From Cellulophaga algicola DSM 14237 (GTDB lineage: Bacteria > Bacteroidota > Bacteroidia > Flavobacteriales > Flavobacteriaceae): a stretch of 64,000 nt of DNA. Positions 18,213 to 26,894 of this stretch are shown here, one piece after another. The stretch is taken from NCBI RefSeq assembly GCF_000186265.1, contig NC_014934.1, forward strand, positions 4,526,001 through 4,590,000, written 5' to 3'. Every line of letters starts with the position of its first letter. The stretch's first letter is position 1. The notes below the pieces were generated by a model. The model did not search any database. It was not told where the DNA came from and saw only the letters and a program-made list of their open reading frames with translations. The position numbers and the translations under genes were made by a program.

Positions 18213-19700
18213 ATGAAAGTACATGTAAAAAGTATTTATTTAGCCTCAATTGCGCTTTTCGCAATAGGTTGCTCAAAAAATGTTGAAGAAACACAAGACC
18301 TAAATGAAGCTGCAATTTCAGATGATCTAACGGTCTTAAAAGTAGCTGCTTCTAGATTTTACACGGCACCTAATGCTGCTGTTCGTAATAACAAAAAGAA
18401 TTTAGTTTCTGATTATGGAGTCAATAACACAGACACCAATGATGATAGCGCTAAATTAGACTTAGCGATTAAAGAATTATCGAATAGTGATGGTGGTGTA
18501 TTAACCATTCCTAAAGGAACCTATTACTTTAATAAAATTAGAATGCGCTCTAATGTGCATTTAGAAATTGAAAAAGGTACGGTCATTTATCCTACCAAAG
18601 GATTAGCCCCTGCTCAAAACCACAGGATTTTTGATTTTGCGAATAAGACCGAAGACAAAATTGAAAATGCAAGTATTACAGGTAAAGGCGGTAAGTTTAT
18701 TGTAGATTTAAGAGGAAATACCTCAAAAAATCTAATTGTTGCAGATGTCGGTAATGTCAATAATTTTAAAATATCTGATTTTTCCATTAAGGATGAAAAA
18801 ACTGTATTTGCATCCGTACTCATAAGTTTTACTGATAATGGAAGTAATGCATGGCCACACAATGGAATCATAGAAAATATAAGTCAGACCAATGCACATA
18901 CTGGTTACGGACTTATACAAGCCTATGCTGCGGATAATGTATTATTTAACAATCTAAAATGTACAGGAGGCGTAACATTACGACTAGAAACAGATAACCT
19001 TGCTATGAAAACAGCTAACAAAGGTGGTGTACGTGATATTTTTGCGTCTAAAATTAAAAATACAAGTGGTTTAACGCCTGTAATGTTTTCTCCTCATTTT
19101 ATGGAAAACGGTAAAGTAACCATAGATGATGTTACGGCTATTGGTTGTGCGTATGCTGTTCGGGTAGAGCACGGTTTTATAGAGATTTTTGATAAACAAA
19201 ATAGAGCTAGTGGCGAGGCTTATAAAAATTATATAGAAGGTATCTTAGGCGCTGGTTCTGTATCAGAATTATACAAACGCAACAATGGTAGAACTTGGGC
19301 TGTACGTATTGATAATGATTTTAGCGAAGCGGCTTACAACCACTCTAACCCAGCTGTAAATGGTATTAAACCAGGTAATTTTAATAATTCTACTGTTAGT
19401 AATGTTAAGGTTACTTATAAAAATACTGGAGCTAAACTTAAGCATTTATTTTTACCTTACTTACCTTGTTCGGAATGGTCTAAAGTTTGCAAGCCAGGTC
19501 CTTCTGGTTTTGAGTATAACGGACCTTCTTTAGGAGTTACCATTGATAATACCAAAAGAGATAACAGTCTTGGAAATTATAATGTGAATGTAACCACGTC
19601 TAATGTTTCCGGTTTTCCTAATAACCATATTTTAAATGTAAAGTATAATACTACTAAAGTATGTACTAACGGTATTGGCACCATTACTTCTTGTAATTAA
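18213..19700 (+). CDS. GH82 iota-carrageenase-like lipoprotein
   Basis: This 495-residue protein has a lipobox ending at Cys20 and an extended right-handed beta-helix pattern. Gln236, Glu259, Asp261, His295 and Glu324 fall at spacings of 23, 2, 34 and 29. These are the same spacings as the active-site residues I recall for the Alteromonas fortis iota-carrageenase (Gln222, Glu245, Asp247, His281, Glu310). Glu259 and Asp261 (in RLETDN) would be acid and base of the inverting mechanism. Iota-carrageenases cut the beta-1,4 bonds of iota-carrageenan. It is probably displayed at the cell surface, next to a GH16 lipoprotein. Confidence 0.8.
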   Translation: MKVHVKSIYLASIALFAIGCSKNVEETQDLNEAAISDDLTVLKVAASRFYTAPNAAVRNNKKNLVSDYGVNNTDTNDDSAKLDLAIKELSNSDGGVLTIPKGTYYFNKIRMRSNVHLEIEKGTVIYPTKGLAPAQNHRIFDFANKTEDKIENASITGKGGKFIVDLRGNTSKNLIVADVGNVNNFKISDFSIKDEKTVFASVLISFTDNGSNAWPHNGIIENISQTNAHTGYGLIQAYAADNVLFNNLKCTGGVTLRLETDNLAMKTANKGGVRDIFASKIKNTSGLTPVMFSPHFMENGKVTIDDVTAIGCAYAVRVEHGFIEIFDKQNRASGEAYKNYIEGILGAGSVSELYKRNNGRTWAVRIDNDFSEAAYNHSNPAVNGIKPGNFNNSTVSNVKVTYKNTGAKLKHLFLPYLPCSEWSKVCKPGPSGFEYNGPSLGVTIDNTKRDNSLGNYNVNVTTSNVSGFPNNHILNVKYNTTKVCTNGIGTITSCN

Positions 19701-19720
19701 AAATATTTAGTACAATTATA

Positions 19721-19756
19721 AAGAGCTCCATGCTACAGAGGTAGTATGGAGCTCTT
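19721..19756. terminator. Bidirectional terminator between GH82 and GH16 genes
   Basis: AAGAGCTCCATGCTAC pairs with GTAGTATGGAGCTCTT across a four-base loop, with one mismatch. It lies between the two convergent stop codons and can serve both. Confidence 0.8.
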
Positions 19757-19779
19757 ACATTAATAACTACGATACACTA

Positions 19780-20718
19780 TTATTTTTCAATCAATTTATA
19801 GGAATGAATCCAATCTACTTTCATCGTATTTATAGTTTCATCCATTAAATCAGACTTTACTGCAAGACCTCCTAGCCAATCCACATCAAAAGTCCATAAA
19901 TCCCAAATAACATTTAAATCTCTTGTAAAGTCGGGTTCAGAGACTACACTTCCTGCCGGCTCTCCATCCAAATAAAATTGTATATTCTTAGCATCTTTCC
20001 AATACACACCAACGGTATGGTATTCTTCATTCCATTTTACGCCTTTTAACGGGTTATCATCAGAGAGCGTTCTATTATCAAAATTACCCTTATTCCTTCT
20101 GGTATCATTATCAACAACATGAAAGTATTGCGAGTTCATTTGCCATGGAAAATCTGGCTGACAATCACATGAAGGATTAGAGTTATTTTCTATAATATCT
20201 ATCTCATTTCTGTCCGCAATATCACCATTGTTTAACCAAAAAGTATTATATGCAGAAATATGAGCTGTTTTAATTCTACTTTCTGTATACATAGGATAAT
20301 TTATCTGTGCTTTAGATTGTACTCTAGAAGTTAAAAACCAGCGTTCTTGCGTATCATCAAGTGTAGCTTTTATCCATAAATTACCATCTGCTACTCCAGA
20401 ATTTTCTGCCTTCATATGTACTGGAACATCATAATTCCATAAAGGTTTAAACCATTTATCAGTGTCAAAAGTGCCATTAAACTCATCAGTAAGCTCAGAA
20501 ACTTCTATCCATTTCATTCCTTCTGGAGGAGTTGGGGGCGTTAATGTGGTATAATCTACAGCCTCTGGAGCTGTCTCTTCTGGTGTCTCATTAACAGGAT
20601 CTATAGCCGATTCTTCGTTAACTTTATCTTGGGCATTTTCTTCGGTTGAATTATTATCTTTTTTACAAGAAAATATCATAAGACTAAATAGGCTAGCTAT
20701 TAGATAAATATGCTTCAT
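19780..20718 (-). CDS. GH16 lipoprotein (red-algal galactanase type)
   Basis: This 312-residue lipoprotein (lipobox Cys18) has an acidic Pro/Glu/Thr-rich linker (about 20-65) and then a GH16 jelly-roll domain. The retaining catalytic motif is Glu172-Ile-Asp174-Ile-Ile-Glu177, with nucleophile Glu172 and acid/base Glu177. The spacing ExDxxE without extra residues fits the agarase, porphyranase and kappa-carrageenase side of GH16. The C-terminal MKVDWIHSYKL strand is also typical. I cannot decide between those substrates. Its convergent position next to the GH82 gene favours a sulfated galactan such as carrageenan. Confidence 0.85.
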   Translation of the reverse strand: MKHIYLIASLFSLMIFSCKKDNNSTEENAQDKVNEESAIDPVNETPEETAPEAVDYTTLTPPTPPEGMKWIEVSELTDEFNGTFDTDKWFKPLWNYDVPVHMKAENSGVADGNLWIKATLDDTQERWFLTSRVQSKAQINYPMYTESRIKTAHISAYNTFWLNNGDIADRNEIDIIENNSNPSCDCQPDFPWQMNSQYFHVVDNDTRRNKGNFDNRTLSDDNPLKGVKWNEEYHTVGVYWKDAKNIQFYLDGEPAGSVVSEPDFTRDLNVIWDLWTFDVDWLGGLAVKSDLMDETINTMKVDWIHSYKLIEK

Positions 20719-20857
20719 TTTTTTTGGGGTTTTAATTAGAATTTAAAAAATGAAAAATACACTTATATACCATAGGAAGCCAAAATTTAGACTCAACAAA
20801 ATCTGAACATGACCATTATTTATAGCAATTTTTATATGTTATAACGCACTGAGGTCA

Positions 20858-22066
20858 TTAAACGAATAACTCAGGATACGACTGTTCAAAATAATGCTGG
20901 AAAGAAGCGGGAATGGTTTTATGCAAACGAACACTGGTACACTTATTAAATTTTAAAAACAACTTTAATTCTTTATTCAACGCTTCTGCAAAAGCTTCAG
21001 TTTTCTTTAAGCTAGGCTCTAAGGTCAATTGATGTATATCCAAAATCTTTTCCTTTCTATCAGCTTTACTATCCATTCGGGCAACCAATTTTCCACCCCA
21101 TAAAATAGGTAAGGTAAAATATCCAAATTTCCGTTTTTGCTGGGGCACATAACATTCTAAAAGATACTCAAAATTGAAAATCTCTGACGTTCGTTTTCTT
21201 TGAATCAGTAAATTATCAAAAGGAGATAAAATATTGAGCTTCTTTCGTGTTAAAGGTGTATTCAATAGTTCAAGGGACTCTGGCAAAATATAATATTCAT
21301 GATCAGCAACATGTATCTTTATAATATCTCCACTTAAAAGCAATTGTTCTAGGGCTTTGCTAACTAATGGTTTCATATTTTTAAGGAGGTAGGTCATTTC
21401 CGTTAATTTACCCACGCCGTTGGCGCGCAAATATTTCTTTATCAGAAACTCACCGTGTTCCTCCTCCGTAGGTGTCTTAGTATTTATGGTACTTGGCAAT
21501 ACCCGTTCTGTAAGATCATACACCTTATGAAAATTTACACGTTTTGTAATCATCAAATCTCCTTGCATAAATAAATTCTCTAAGGCTTGTTTAGTCGGAG
21601 CCGTTTTCCACTCGCCGTGTTTTACACCCTTTTTGTCAAAATCTTTAGCCATCAAAGGACCTTCAAATTTTATACGCTCTAGTACAGCGTTCATAAGCTT
21701 CTCATCTCGTTTAAACCAATGTTTTTGTTTCCCGGAAGCAATCGCATGCTTGCGAGGCAGGCTAAAACGATAATCGGCCATAGGAAGAAAGGATGCCGCA
21801 TGTGCCCAGTATTCAAAAACTTTTTTATCTGATACTAGCGTCTGTAAGTGATCAGAGTTATAGCTTGAATTACGATTGTAAAGTGTATGATGATGTGCAC
21901 GTTCAATTACCGAAATGGTATCTATTTGAATATAACCCAAATGCTCAATGGCAGATAGGGTAACATTTTTGGCATCAGTTGCTACTTTTTGAGTAGGCAG
22001 TTTTTGTGATAACAGAACTATTTTTTGGGCTTCACGAAGGGAAATACTTTTAGTAGTTGAACTCAT
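20858..22066 (-). CDS. YcaQ-like DNA glycosylase (winged-helix AlkX/AlkZ family)
   Basis: This 402-residue cytoplasmic protein of the HTH_42 family has tandem winged helices. The catalytic loop reads GYIQIDTISVIERAHHHTLYNR. Its Gln-Ile-Asp triad is the QxD form found in the E. coli YcaQ (AlkX) branch rather than the QxQ form of AlkZ. YcaQ unhooks DNA interstrand crosslinks and removes alkylated bases. It lies downstream of and in line with a stress-linked group (Dps, UBP zinc finger, TrxR-like flavoprotein), with a 75-base gap to the flavoprotein, and may share its transcript. Confidence 0.87.
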   Translation of the reverse strand: MSSTTKSISLREAQKIVLLSQKLPTQKVATDAKNVTLSAIEHLGYIQIDTISVIERAHHHTLYNRNSSYNSDHLQTLVSDKKVFEYWAHAASFLPMADYRFSLPRKHAIASGKQKHWFKRDEKLMNAVLERIKFEGPLMAKDFDKKGVKHGEWKTAPTKQALENLFMQGDLMITKRVNFHKVYDLTERVLPSTINTKTPTEEEHGEFLIKKYLRANGVGKLTEMTYLLKNMKPLVSKALEQLLLSGDIIKIHVADHEYYILPESLELLNTPLTRKKLNILSPFDNLLIQRKRTSEIFNFEYLLECYVPQQKRKFGYFTLPILWGGKLVARMDSKADRKEKILDIHQLTLEPSLKKTEAFAEALNKELKLFLKFNKCTSVRLHKTIPASFQHYFEQSYPELFV

Positions 22067-22141
22067 GTATTTAAAATAGCTATTTTAAGAAAGGTAAACT
22101 AATTACATTATCAATTAGATAGAATGATATTATTATGAGTG

Positions 22142-23788
22142 CTAACTATTTGTTATGACCACATGCTCTTGAGCAAGATACTTATGAATATCGCTTACAA
22201 CAATAGAACCCTCACCAACGGCAGAAGCCACACGCTTTACAGATCCAGAGCGCACATCGCCAACTGCAAATAAGCCAGGTAGACTAGTTTCAAAAGTAAA
22301 GGGTTTACGAACTTGATACTGAGCTTCATTTCTCAAAGCTTGGTCACAAATAGTGAGCCCTGTATGCACAAATCCATTTGCATCGGTATCAACAATATCA
22401 TGAAGCCATTCGGTACATGGCTTAGCACCAACAAAAGTAAATAGATAGCTGATTTCATTCTTTACAAATGCATCTTCTTGTTCGATGACTACTTTTTCTA
22501 AATAGGTTTCACCTTCAACTTTTACCACATTACTATTGGTTACTACTTCTATATTTTCGAAAGCTATAATTCGCTGTACCAAATAATCGCTCATTTTGGC
22601 ACCTAAATCTTCATTTCTGATAATTATATAGATTTTCTTAGCGAAATTTGCCAAAAACAATGCTGCTTGTCCTGCAGAATTACCGCCGCCAACAATACCA
22701 ATTTCGCTATTTTTACACATATTGGCATGCATAGATGTTGCGCTATAATAAATGCCCGCACCTTCATATTTTTCTATACCATCTAAAGGCAATCTTCTAT
22801 AAGCGGCACCTGTTGCAGCAATCACTGTACGTGCTTTTAAAGGTGATGTATTGCTTGCATTTATCTCATAAAGACCTGCATTTCTTTGGATACTTTCAAC
22901 CCTATGCGGTACAGAAATGGTACACCCAAATTTTTGAGCTTGAATATAGCCGTTGTTGGCTAAATCTCTGCCAGATATACCTGTAGGGAAACCTAGGTAA
23001 TTTTCAATTTTAGAACTCTTACCAGCCTGTCCGCCAGGTGAATTACTATCAATGGTCAAAACTTTCAGCCCTTCAGAAGACGCATACACACTGGCAGCTA
23101 AACCAGCAGGACCAGCACCTATGACCAATACATCATAAATTTCATCATCTAACTTTAATCGAACACCAGAACACTCCCCTATTTCATCAATAGACGGACG
23201 AATAGAAATCTCATCCTGACTATTAATTACAACTGGTAAATCTGATTCTTTTAAATTAAAAGCTTCTAATATACTTTTGAGCCCTTCTTCTTTATCCGAA
23301 TCGACAAAAGTATATAGAATGTCATTTTTATCCATGAAATCACGAATCGCATAGGTTTCGTTAGAATGCTCCGAGCCTATTAACTTGACACCTTGTATAC
23401 TATTTTTCAAACTTTCTTCACGTAATAAAAACGCATTCAGAAGTAAATCGCTAATATCACTAAATTTTGCGATGGCTTTTTTTAACTGATCTGGTTTTAT
23501 GCGTATTACTTGAGTTTTTTCTAACGTTTCTCCACGTACTCCTATAGCCCGGTGAGAAAGAATACTACTAGATCCTGAAAATTGATGCTTACTATGAATA
23601 GTAACATTCCCCTTATCTTTCTCCGGATCAATAATTTTAATTCCTCCTTCTAATACAACAAAAAAATCATACCTTTTGTCACCATAGTCTAATATAGTAG
23701 TTGGTTTATCATAATTCTCTACCGTACCATAGCCTTTTAACTTTTCTACTTGTTGATTGGTGAGTTCAGGGAATCTGGCATCTATCAT
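22142..23788 (-). CDS. CNMP-domain fused thioredoxin-reductase-like flavoprotein lacking CxxC
   Basis: This is a three-part protein of 548 residues: a cyclic-nucleotide-binding-like domain (about 10-125), a thioredoxin/glutaredoxin-like segment (about 132-200), and a TrxR-like FAD/NAD(P)H core (about 217-548). The FAD loop GAGPAG (224-229) and the NADPH loop GIVGGGNSAG are intact. The redox pair CATC of true thioredoxin reductases is replaced by Ser349-Ala-Thr-Ser352, so it cannot use the usual disulfide relay. It is preceded 12 bases upstream by a UBP-type zinc-finger gene. I recall this pairing from other bacteria. The electron acceptor is unknown. Confidence 0.85.
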   Translation of the reverse strand: MIDARFPELTNQQVEKLKGYGTVENYDKPTTILDYGDKRYDFFVVLEGGIKIIDPEKDKGNVTIHSKHQFSGSSSILSHRAIGVRGETLEKTQVIRIKPDQLKKAIAKFSDISDLLLNAFLLREESLKNSIQGVKLIGSEHSNETYAIRDFMDKNDILYTFVDSDKEEGLKSILEAFNLKESDLPVVINSQDEISIRPSIDEIGECSGVRLKLDDEIYDVLVIGAGPAGLAASVYASSEGLKVLTIDSNSPGGQAGKSSKIENYLGFPTGISGRDLANNGYIQAQKFGCTISVPHRVESIQRNAGLYEINASNTSPLKARTVIAATGAAYRRLPLDGIEKYEGAGIYYSATSMHANMCKNSEIGIVGGGNSAGQAALFLANFAKKIYIIIRNEDLGAKMSDYLVQRIIAFENIEVVTNSNVVKVEGETYLEKVVIEQEDAFVKNEISYLFTFVGAKPCTEWLHDIVDTDANGFVHTGLTICDQALRNEAQYQVRKPFTFETSLPGLFAVGDVRSGSVKRVASAVGEGSIVVSDIHKYLAQEHVVITNS

Positions 23789-23800
23789 AATTTGTTGGGA

Positions 23801-24070
23801 TTAGTATGTAACAAAAGATTCATCTTTATAGCACCAGAGCCACCTTTCGTTATATTCAGCTGAGCTTATAACCGGATGATCAGTTTTATGAAAATGAGCC
23901 GTTGCATGTTTGTTTTTAGAATCATCACAACAAAGTGTGACTCCGCATTCTTGACACGTGCGCAAATGTACCCATGAATCTCCTAATTTTACACATTCTT
24001 GGCAAACCTGTTTTTTAGCTAATTTTAATTCAGAAATAGAGGCTATATGACTGCAAACTTCTTCGCTCAT
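23801..24070 (-). CDS. UBP-type zinc-finger protein
   Basis: This is an 89-residue single-domain protein with the zinc ligands of the zf-UBP fold: CSHI, CQEC, CQECG, CC and three later His residues in KHATAHFHKTDH. In eukaryotes this fold recognises the C-terminal Gly-Gly of free ubiquitin. The bacterial role is unknown. It sits 12 bases before the CNMP/TrxR-like gene and 48 bases after the Dps gene on the minus strand, so it is most likely a partner or cargo-recognition subunit of that flavoprotein. Confidence 0.87.
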   Translation of the reverse strand: MSEEVCSHIASISELKLAKKQVCQECVKLGDSWVHLRTCQECGVTLCCDDSKNKHATAHFHKTDHPVISSAEYNERWLWCYKDESFVTY

Positions 24071-24118
24071 AATTTTAGGTTATTATAAAGATGAATAAGA
24101 AAAAATAACATTCGTAAT

Positions 24119-24592
24119 TTAGCTTACGCTAGCACGTAACATCCAAGCCATTTCTTCATGTTCTTGCAACAACCCAGTTAAAAAATCGGCAGTACCAACA
24201 TCGTTTAGTTCTTCTTCAATTTCAGGAATTATTTTTCTAATTTCTATGATGATGGTATCATGGTCTTGCAATAAGACTTTCATGTAATTAAGGCTAGAGT
24301 TGTCTCCTTCTATCTCCTCTGATAGATGCGTTAATTGTAAAAACTGCTTTAAGGTAGCAGGAGCATAATGACCTATTTTACGAATGCGTTCTGCAACACT
24401 ATCTACAAATTCTTTAATAGCATTATAGTGGTCTTCAAAAAACACATGTTTGGTATGAAAATCGATTCCTTCTAGATTCCAATGTGCTCTTAGGGTTTTT
24501 GTGTAGATTAAAAATTCGTCTGCCAATATTTTAGATAAATGCTCGGCTACTTTTGCTCTGTTTTCTTCTGTTATTCCAATGTTTGTTTTCAT
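24119..24592 (-). CDS. dps: Dps-family DNA-protecting ferritin
   Basis: I start this gene at the ATG ending at 24592, giving 157 residues; the longer frame uses a TTG two codons upstream. The ferroxidase segment AHWNLEGIDFHTKHVFFEDHY carries the intersubunit His, His, Asp and Glu ligands of Dps. Dps oxidises Fe(II) with hydrogen peroxide, stores the iron in a 12-mer shell and protects DNA. It leads a minus-strand set with the UBP zinc finger, the CNMP/TrxR-like flavoprotein and YcaQ, which points to an oxidative-stress operon. Confidence 0.92.
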   Translation of the reverse strand: MKTNIGITEENRAKVAEHLSKILADEFLIYTKTLRAHWNLEGIDFHTKHVFFEDHYNAIKEFVDSVAERIRKIGHYAPATLKQFLQLTHLSEEIEGDNSSLNYMKVLLQDHDTIIIEIRKIIPEIEEELNDVGTADFLTGLLQEHEEMAWMLRASVS

Positions 24593-24790
24593 TTTCAATT
24601 ATTTAATATTCTGTTTAAAAATTATTTTCTCATTCTATAAATTTAATAAAAGAAGAACAAAAAAGCGACTAACTTTACTATAGTTAATCGCTCTTATACT
24701 ATTTATCTTAAAGCTACTTAGAACATGAACGGTTTGAATACTTCGCTCTTATGCAATCGAAAGTAACAACTATGCTCTTTTTTATTTTGA

Positions 24791-25261
24791 TTATTTTTCT
24801 GTCTTCTTTAAATAATCTGGCAGCTCTTTAGACAACCAATCTTCACGTACAGGCACATGTACATCCAAATCTACCGTTTCTTCTAAAGCCCAAAATTCGT
24901 GAGGAACATTCTCAGGAAAAACAATGACTTCTCCTGCTCCAACTTCTACAAATGTTTCTTTACCATCAATAATAGTCTTGATTTTTACTTTACCAGACAT
25001 GATGTAGGTAATCTGTTCATTTGGGTGTTGGTGCCAAGGAATATGCGCATCTTTCTCTAAATTGAAAATCGTCATTTGCCCTTTTTCACCGTGAAACCAC
25101 TTGCGTTTGATGCCTTTTCCGATAGTTTCTGATGCCATATCATCAAAATTGAAATGTTGCACTTTTGATGTTGCTACAGAATCTATAGTGTTTACTTGCG
25201 CATTTGCGGTATTGCTAACAAATAATGCGGTTACAGCTACTGCTGCTAGTATGTTTTTCAT
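24791..25261 (-). CDS. Exported cupin-domain protein
   Basis: This 156-residue protein has a signal peptide (about 1-21, ending ANA) and a single cupin barrel. The metal-ligand motifs HIPWHQHPNEQITYIMSG and FPENVPHEFWAL are intact. Small periplasmic cupins of this type can bind Fe, Zn or Ni and may act as dioxygenases, isomerases or binding proteins; the reaction here is unknown. It is separated from the Dps gene by about 200 AT-rich bases, and its 5' side carries a 600-base block of four repeats. Confidence 0.85.
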   Translation of the reverse strand: MKNILAAVAVTALFVSNTANAQVNTIDSVATSKVQHFNFDDMASETIGKGIKRKWFHGEKGQMTIFNLEKDAHIPWHQHPNEQITYIMSGKVKIKTIIDGKETFVEVGAGEVIVFPENVPHEFWALEETVDLDVHVPVREDWLSKELPDYLKKTEK

Positions 25262-25280
25262 TTTTATATTTTATTAAATA

Positions 25281-25406
25281 TGTCAGTTCGAGTGAAATTA
25301 TTTTTAGAATTTTGTATCGAGAACCATTCTTATCTATTAAGCTTCTCGATATCCTCCTTTCTGCGGACAGGCATATTTTTTGCGCCTCAAAATTCACTCG
25401 AGGTAA
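25281..25406. repeat. Intergenic palindromic repeat, copy 1
   Basis: The unit starts TGTCAGTTCGAGTGAAAT and ends AATTCACTCGAGGTAACGT. The TTCGAGTGAA/TTCACTCGA ends are inverted, and an inner TATCGAGAA/TTCTCGATA pair can form a second stem. Copy 1 carries a unique segment near 25350-25385. Confidence 0.85.
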
Positions 25407-25439
25407 CGTACGTTTACATTAATTTTTAATAATCTAAAT

Positions 25440-25545
25440 TGTCAGTTCGAGTGAAATTATTTTTAGAATTTTGTATCGAGAACCATTCTTAGCGTTGTGC
25501 TTCTTGATACATTTTTATTTCAATAAAAACATTCAAAGTGACATT
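25440..25545. repeat. Intergenic palindromic repeat, copy 2
   Basis: Its left half is almost identical to copy 1 for about 50 bases. The right end has decayed to ATTCAAAGTGACATTCT, so the outer stem is weakened. Confidence 0.85.
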
Positions 25546-25570
25546 CTTATATATTGATTAATAGTTAGAT

Positions 25571-25690
25571 TGTCAGTTCGAGTGAAACTAATTTTAAAGT
25601 TGTTAGTTTTGAAAAGCAACCATGTTCCTAAGTTCTCGATACATTTTTATTTCCATTTTATTCCAATAAAAACACTCGAAGTGACATTCT
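25571..25690. repeat. Intergenic palindromic repeat, copy 3
   Basis: It keeps the outer ends TTCGAGTGAA and CACTCGAAGTGACATTCT, but the interior from 25591 to 25630 differs from copies 1, 2 and 4. Confidence 0.82.
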
Positions 25691-25709
25691 GATTTATTAA
25701 TAGTTAGTT

Positions 25710-25850
25710 TGTCAGTTCGAGTGAAATTCTTTTTTAGAATTTTGTATCGAGAACCATTCTGAGTGCTATGCTTCTCGATACAAATTTCTTATATCTTCAA
25801 TCAAAATATATTTTGATTTTCAATAACTCAAAATTCACTCGAAGTAACAT
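25710..25850. repeat. Intergenic palindromic repeat, copy 4
   Basis: Both the outer arms (TTCGAGTGAA and TTCACTCGAA) and the inner arms (GTATCGAGAA and TTCTCGATAC) are well preserved, making this the best model of the element. The four copies fill the gap between the cupin and oxidoreductase genes. Confidence 0.85.
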
Positions 25851-25875
25851 ACCGTTATTATTTGTCTCATTGAGA

Positions 25876-26883
25876 CTAAAATCCTTCTAAAACTTTTTTA
25901 CCTTTTGCTTTTCCGGTCTCTAAGAACGCGTGTGCTTTACGTAAGTTTTCAGCATTAATAGTTCCGAAATTTTCACCTAAAGTGGTTCTAATTGTTCCGT
26001 TATCAATTAATTGAGAAACCTTATTTAAAATGTTGTGTTGCTCAATCATATCTTCTGTTTGAAACATAGCACGTGTAAACATTAGCTCGATGTGCGTAGA
26101 CACTGCTTTCCCTTTAAAAGGCATCACATTCATCACTTTTGGATCATCAATAAAGCCGAATTTACCTTGTGGTTTAATCAACTTTACAATTTCATCAACA
26201 TGTTGTTCCGTAGCATTTAAACTCACCACATATTCAGGAGCAGGAAGGCTATACTTTTCAAATTCTTCGCTCAATTTGTTGCTGTGGTTGATAACCGTAT
26301 CTGCACCTAATTCTTTTAACCAATCGGTAGTTTCTTCGCGAGAAGCAGTCGCAATAATGTTCAGTTTTGTTAGCTTTTTAGCTAATTGCACCAAAATAGA
26401 ACCCACACCACCAGCAGCACCAATTACTAAAATAGATTTGTTGGCATCGTCTTTAGAAACTTCTAATCTGTGAAACAACATTTCATAAGCTGTAAGCGTA
26501 GTTAAAGGCAAAGCAGCTGCTTCAGCATAGGATAAACTTGCAGGTTTTTTACCCACAATACGTTCATCTACTACTTGAAATTGCGCATAACTACCTTGAC
26601 GTGTAAAATCACCAGCATACCAAACTTCATCACCAATATTAAAAAGGGTAACGTCGTCACCAATCGCAGTTACAATTCCGGTTGCATCCCATCCAATAAT
26701 TTTCCAATCATCACCTTGTACAGGCATATTTGCACGCACTTTGTAATCTGCTGGATTTACCGAAATGGCTTTAATCTCCACCAAAATATCTCTTCCTGTT
26801 GCTTTCGGAGTCTCTATTTCTATGTCTTGTAGCGAATTTACATTGTCTATTGGTAAATTCTCTTTGTATCCTATTGCTTTCAT
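25876..26883 (-). CDS. Zinc-type alcohol dehydrogenase-like / quinone oxidoreductase
   Basis: This is a 335-residue cytoplasmic medium-chain dehydrogenase/reductase. The GroES-like N-terminal domain contains VNPADYKVRANMP and GWDATGIVTAIGDDV. The nucleotide loop ILVIGAAGGVGSILVQLAKK is the NADPH-binding Rossmann turn typical of zeta-crystallin-like quinone reductases. The catalytic zinc ligands of true alcohol dehydrogenases are absent, so reduction of quinones or enones is most likely. It lies 11 bases after the nitroreductase on the same strand, and the pair forms an electrophile-detoxification operon. Confidence 0.88.
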   Translation of the reverse strand: MKAIGYKENLPIDNVNSLQDIEIETPKATGRDILVEIKAISVNPADYKVRANMPVQGDDWKIIGWDATGIVTAIGDDVTLFNIGDEVWYAGDFTRQGSYAQFQVVDERIVGKKPASLSYAEAAALPLTTLTAYEMLFHRLEVSKDDANKSILVIGAAGGVGSILVQLAKKLTKLNIIATASREETTDWLKELGADTVINHSNKLSEEFEKYSLPAPEYVVSLNATEQHVDEIVKLIKPQGKFGFIDDPKVMNVMPFKGKAVSTHIELMFTRAMFQTEDMIEQHNILNKVSQLIDNGTIRTTLGENFGTINAENLRKAHAFLETGKAKGKKVLEGF

Positions 26884-26894
26884 CTGAATTAAAA

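Noticed and set aside
18213-19700. GH28 polygalacturonase for the beta-helix enzyme
   Set aside because: The GH28 motifs NTD, DD and GHG are missing, whereas five residues match the GH82 active-site spacing.
22142-23788. Ordinary thioredoxin reductase
   Set aside because: The CxxC redox pair is replaced by SATS and a CNMP domain is fused at the N-terminus.
25281-25850. Possible CRISPR array in the repeated block
   Set aside because: Units are long (over 100 bases), internally palindromic and unevenly spaced. There are no short identical repeats with unique spacers and no cas genes nearby.
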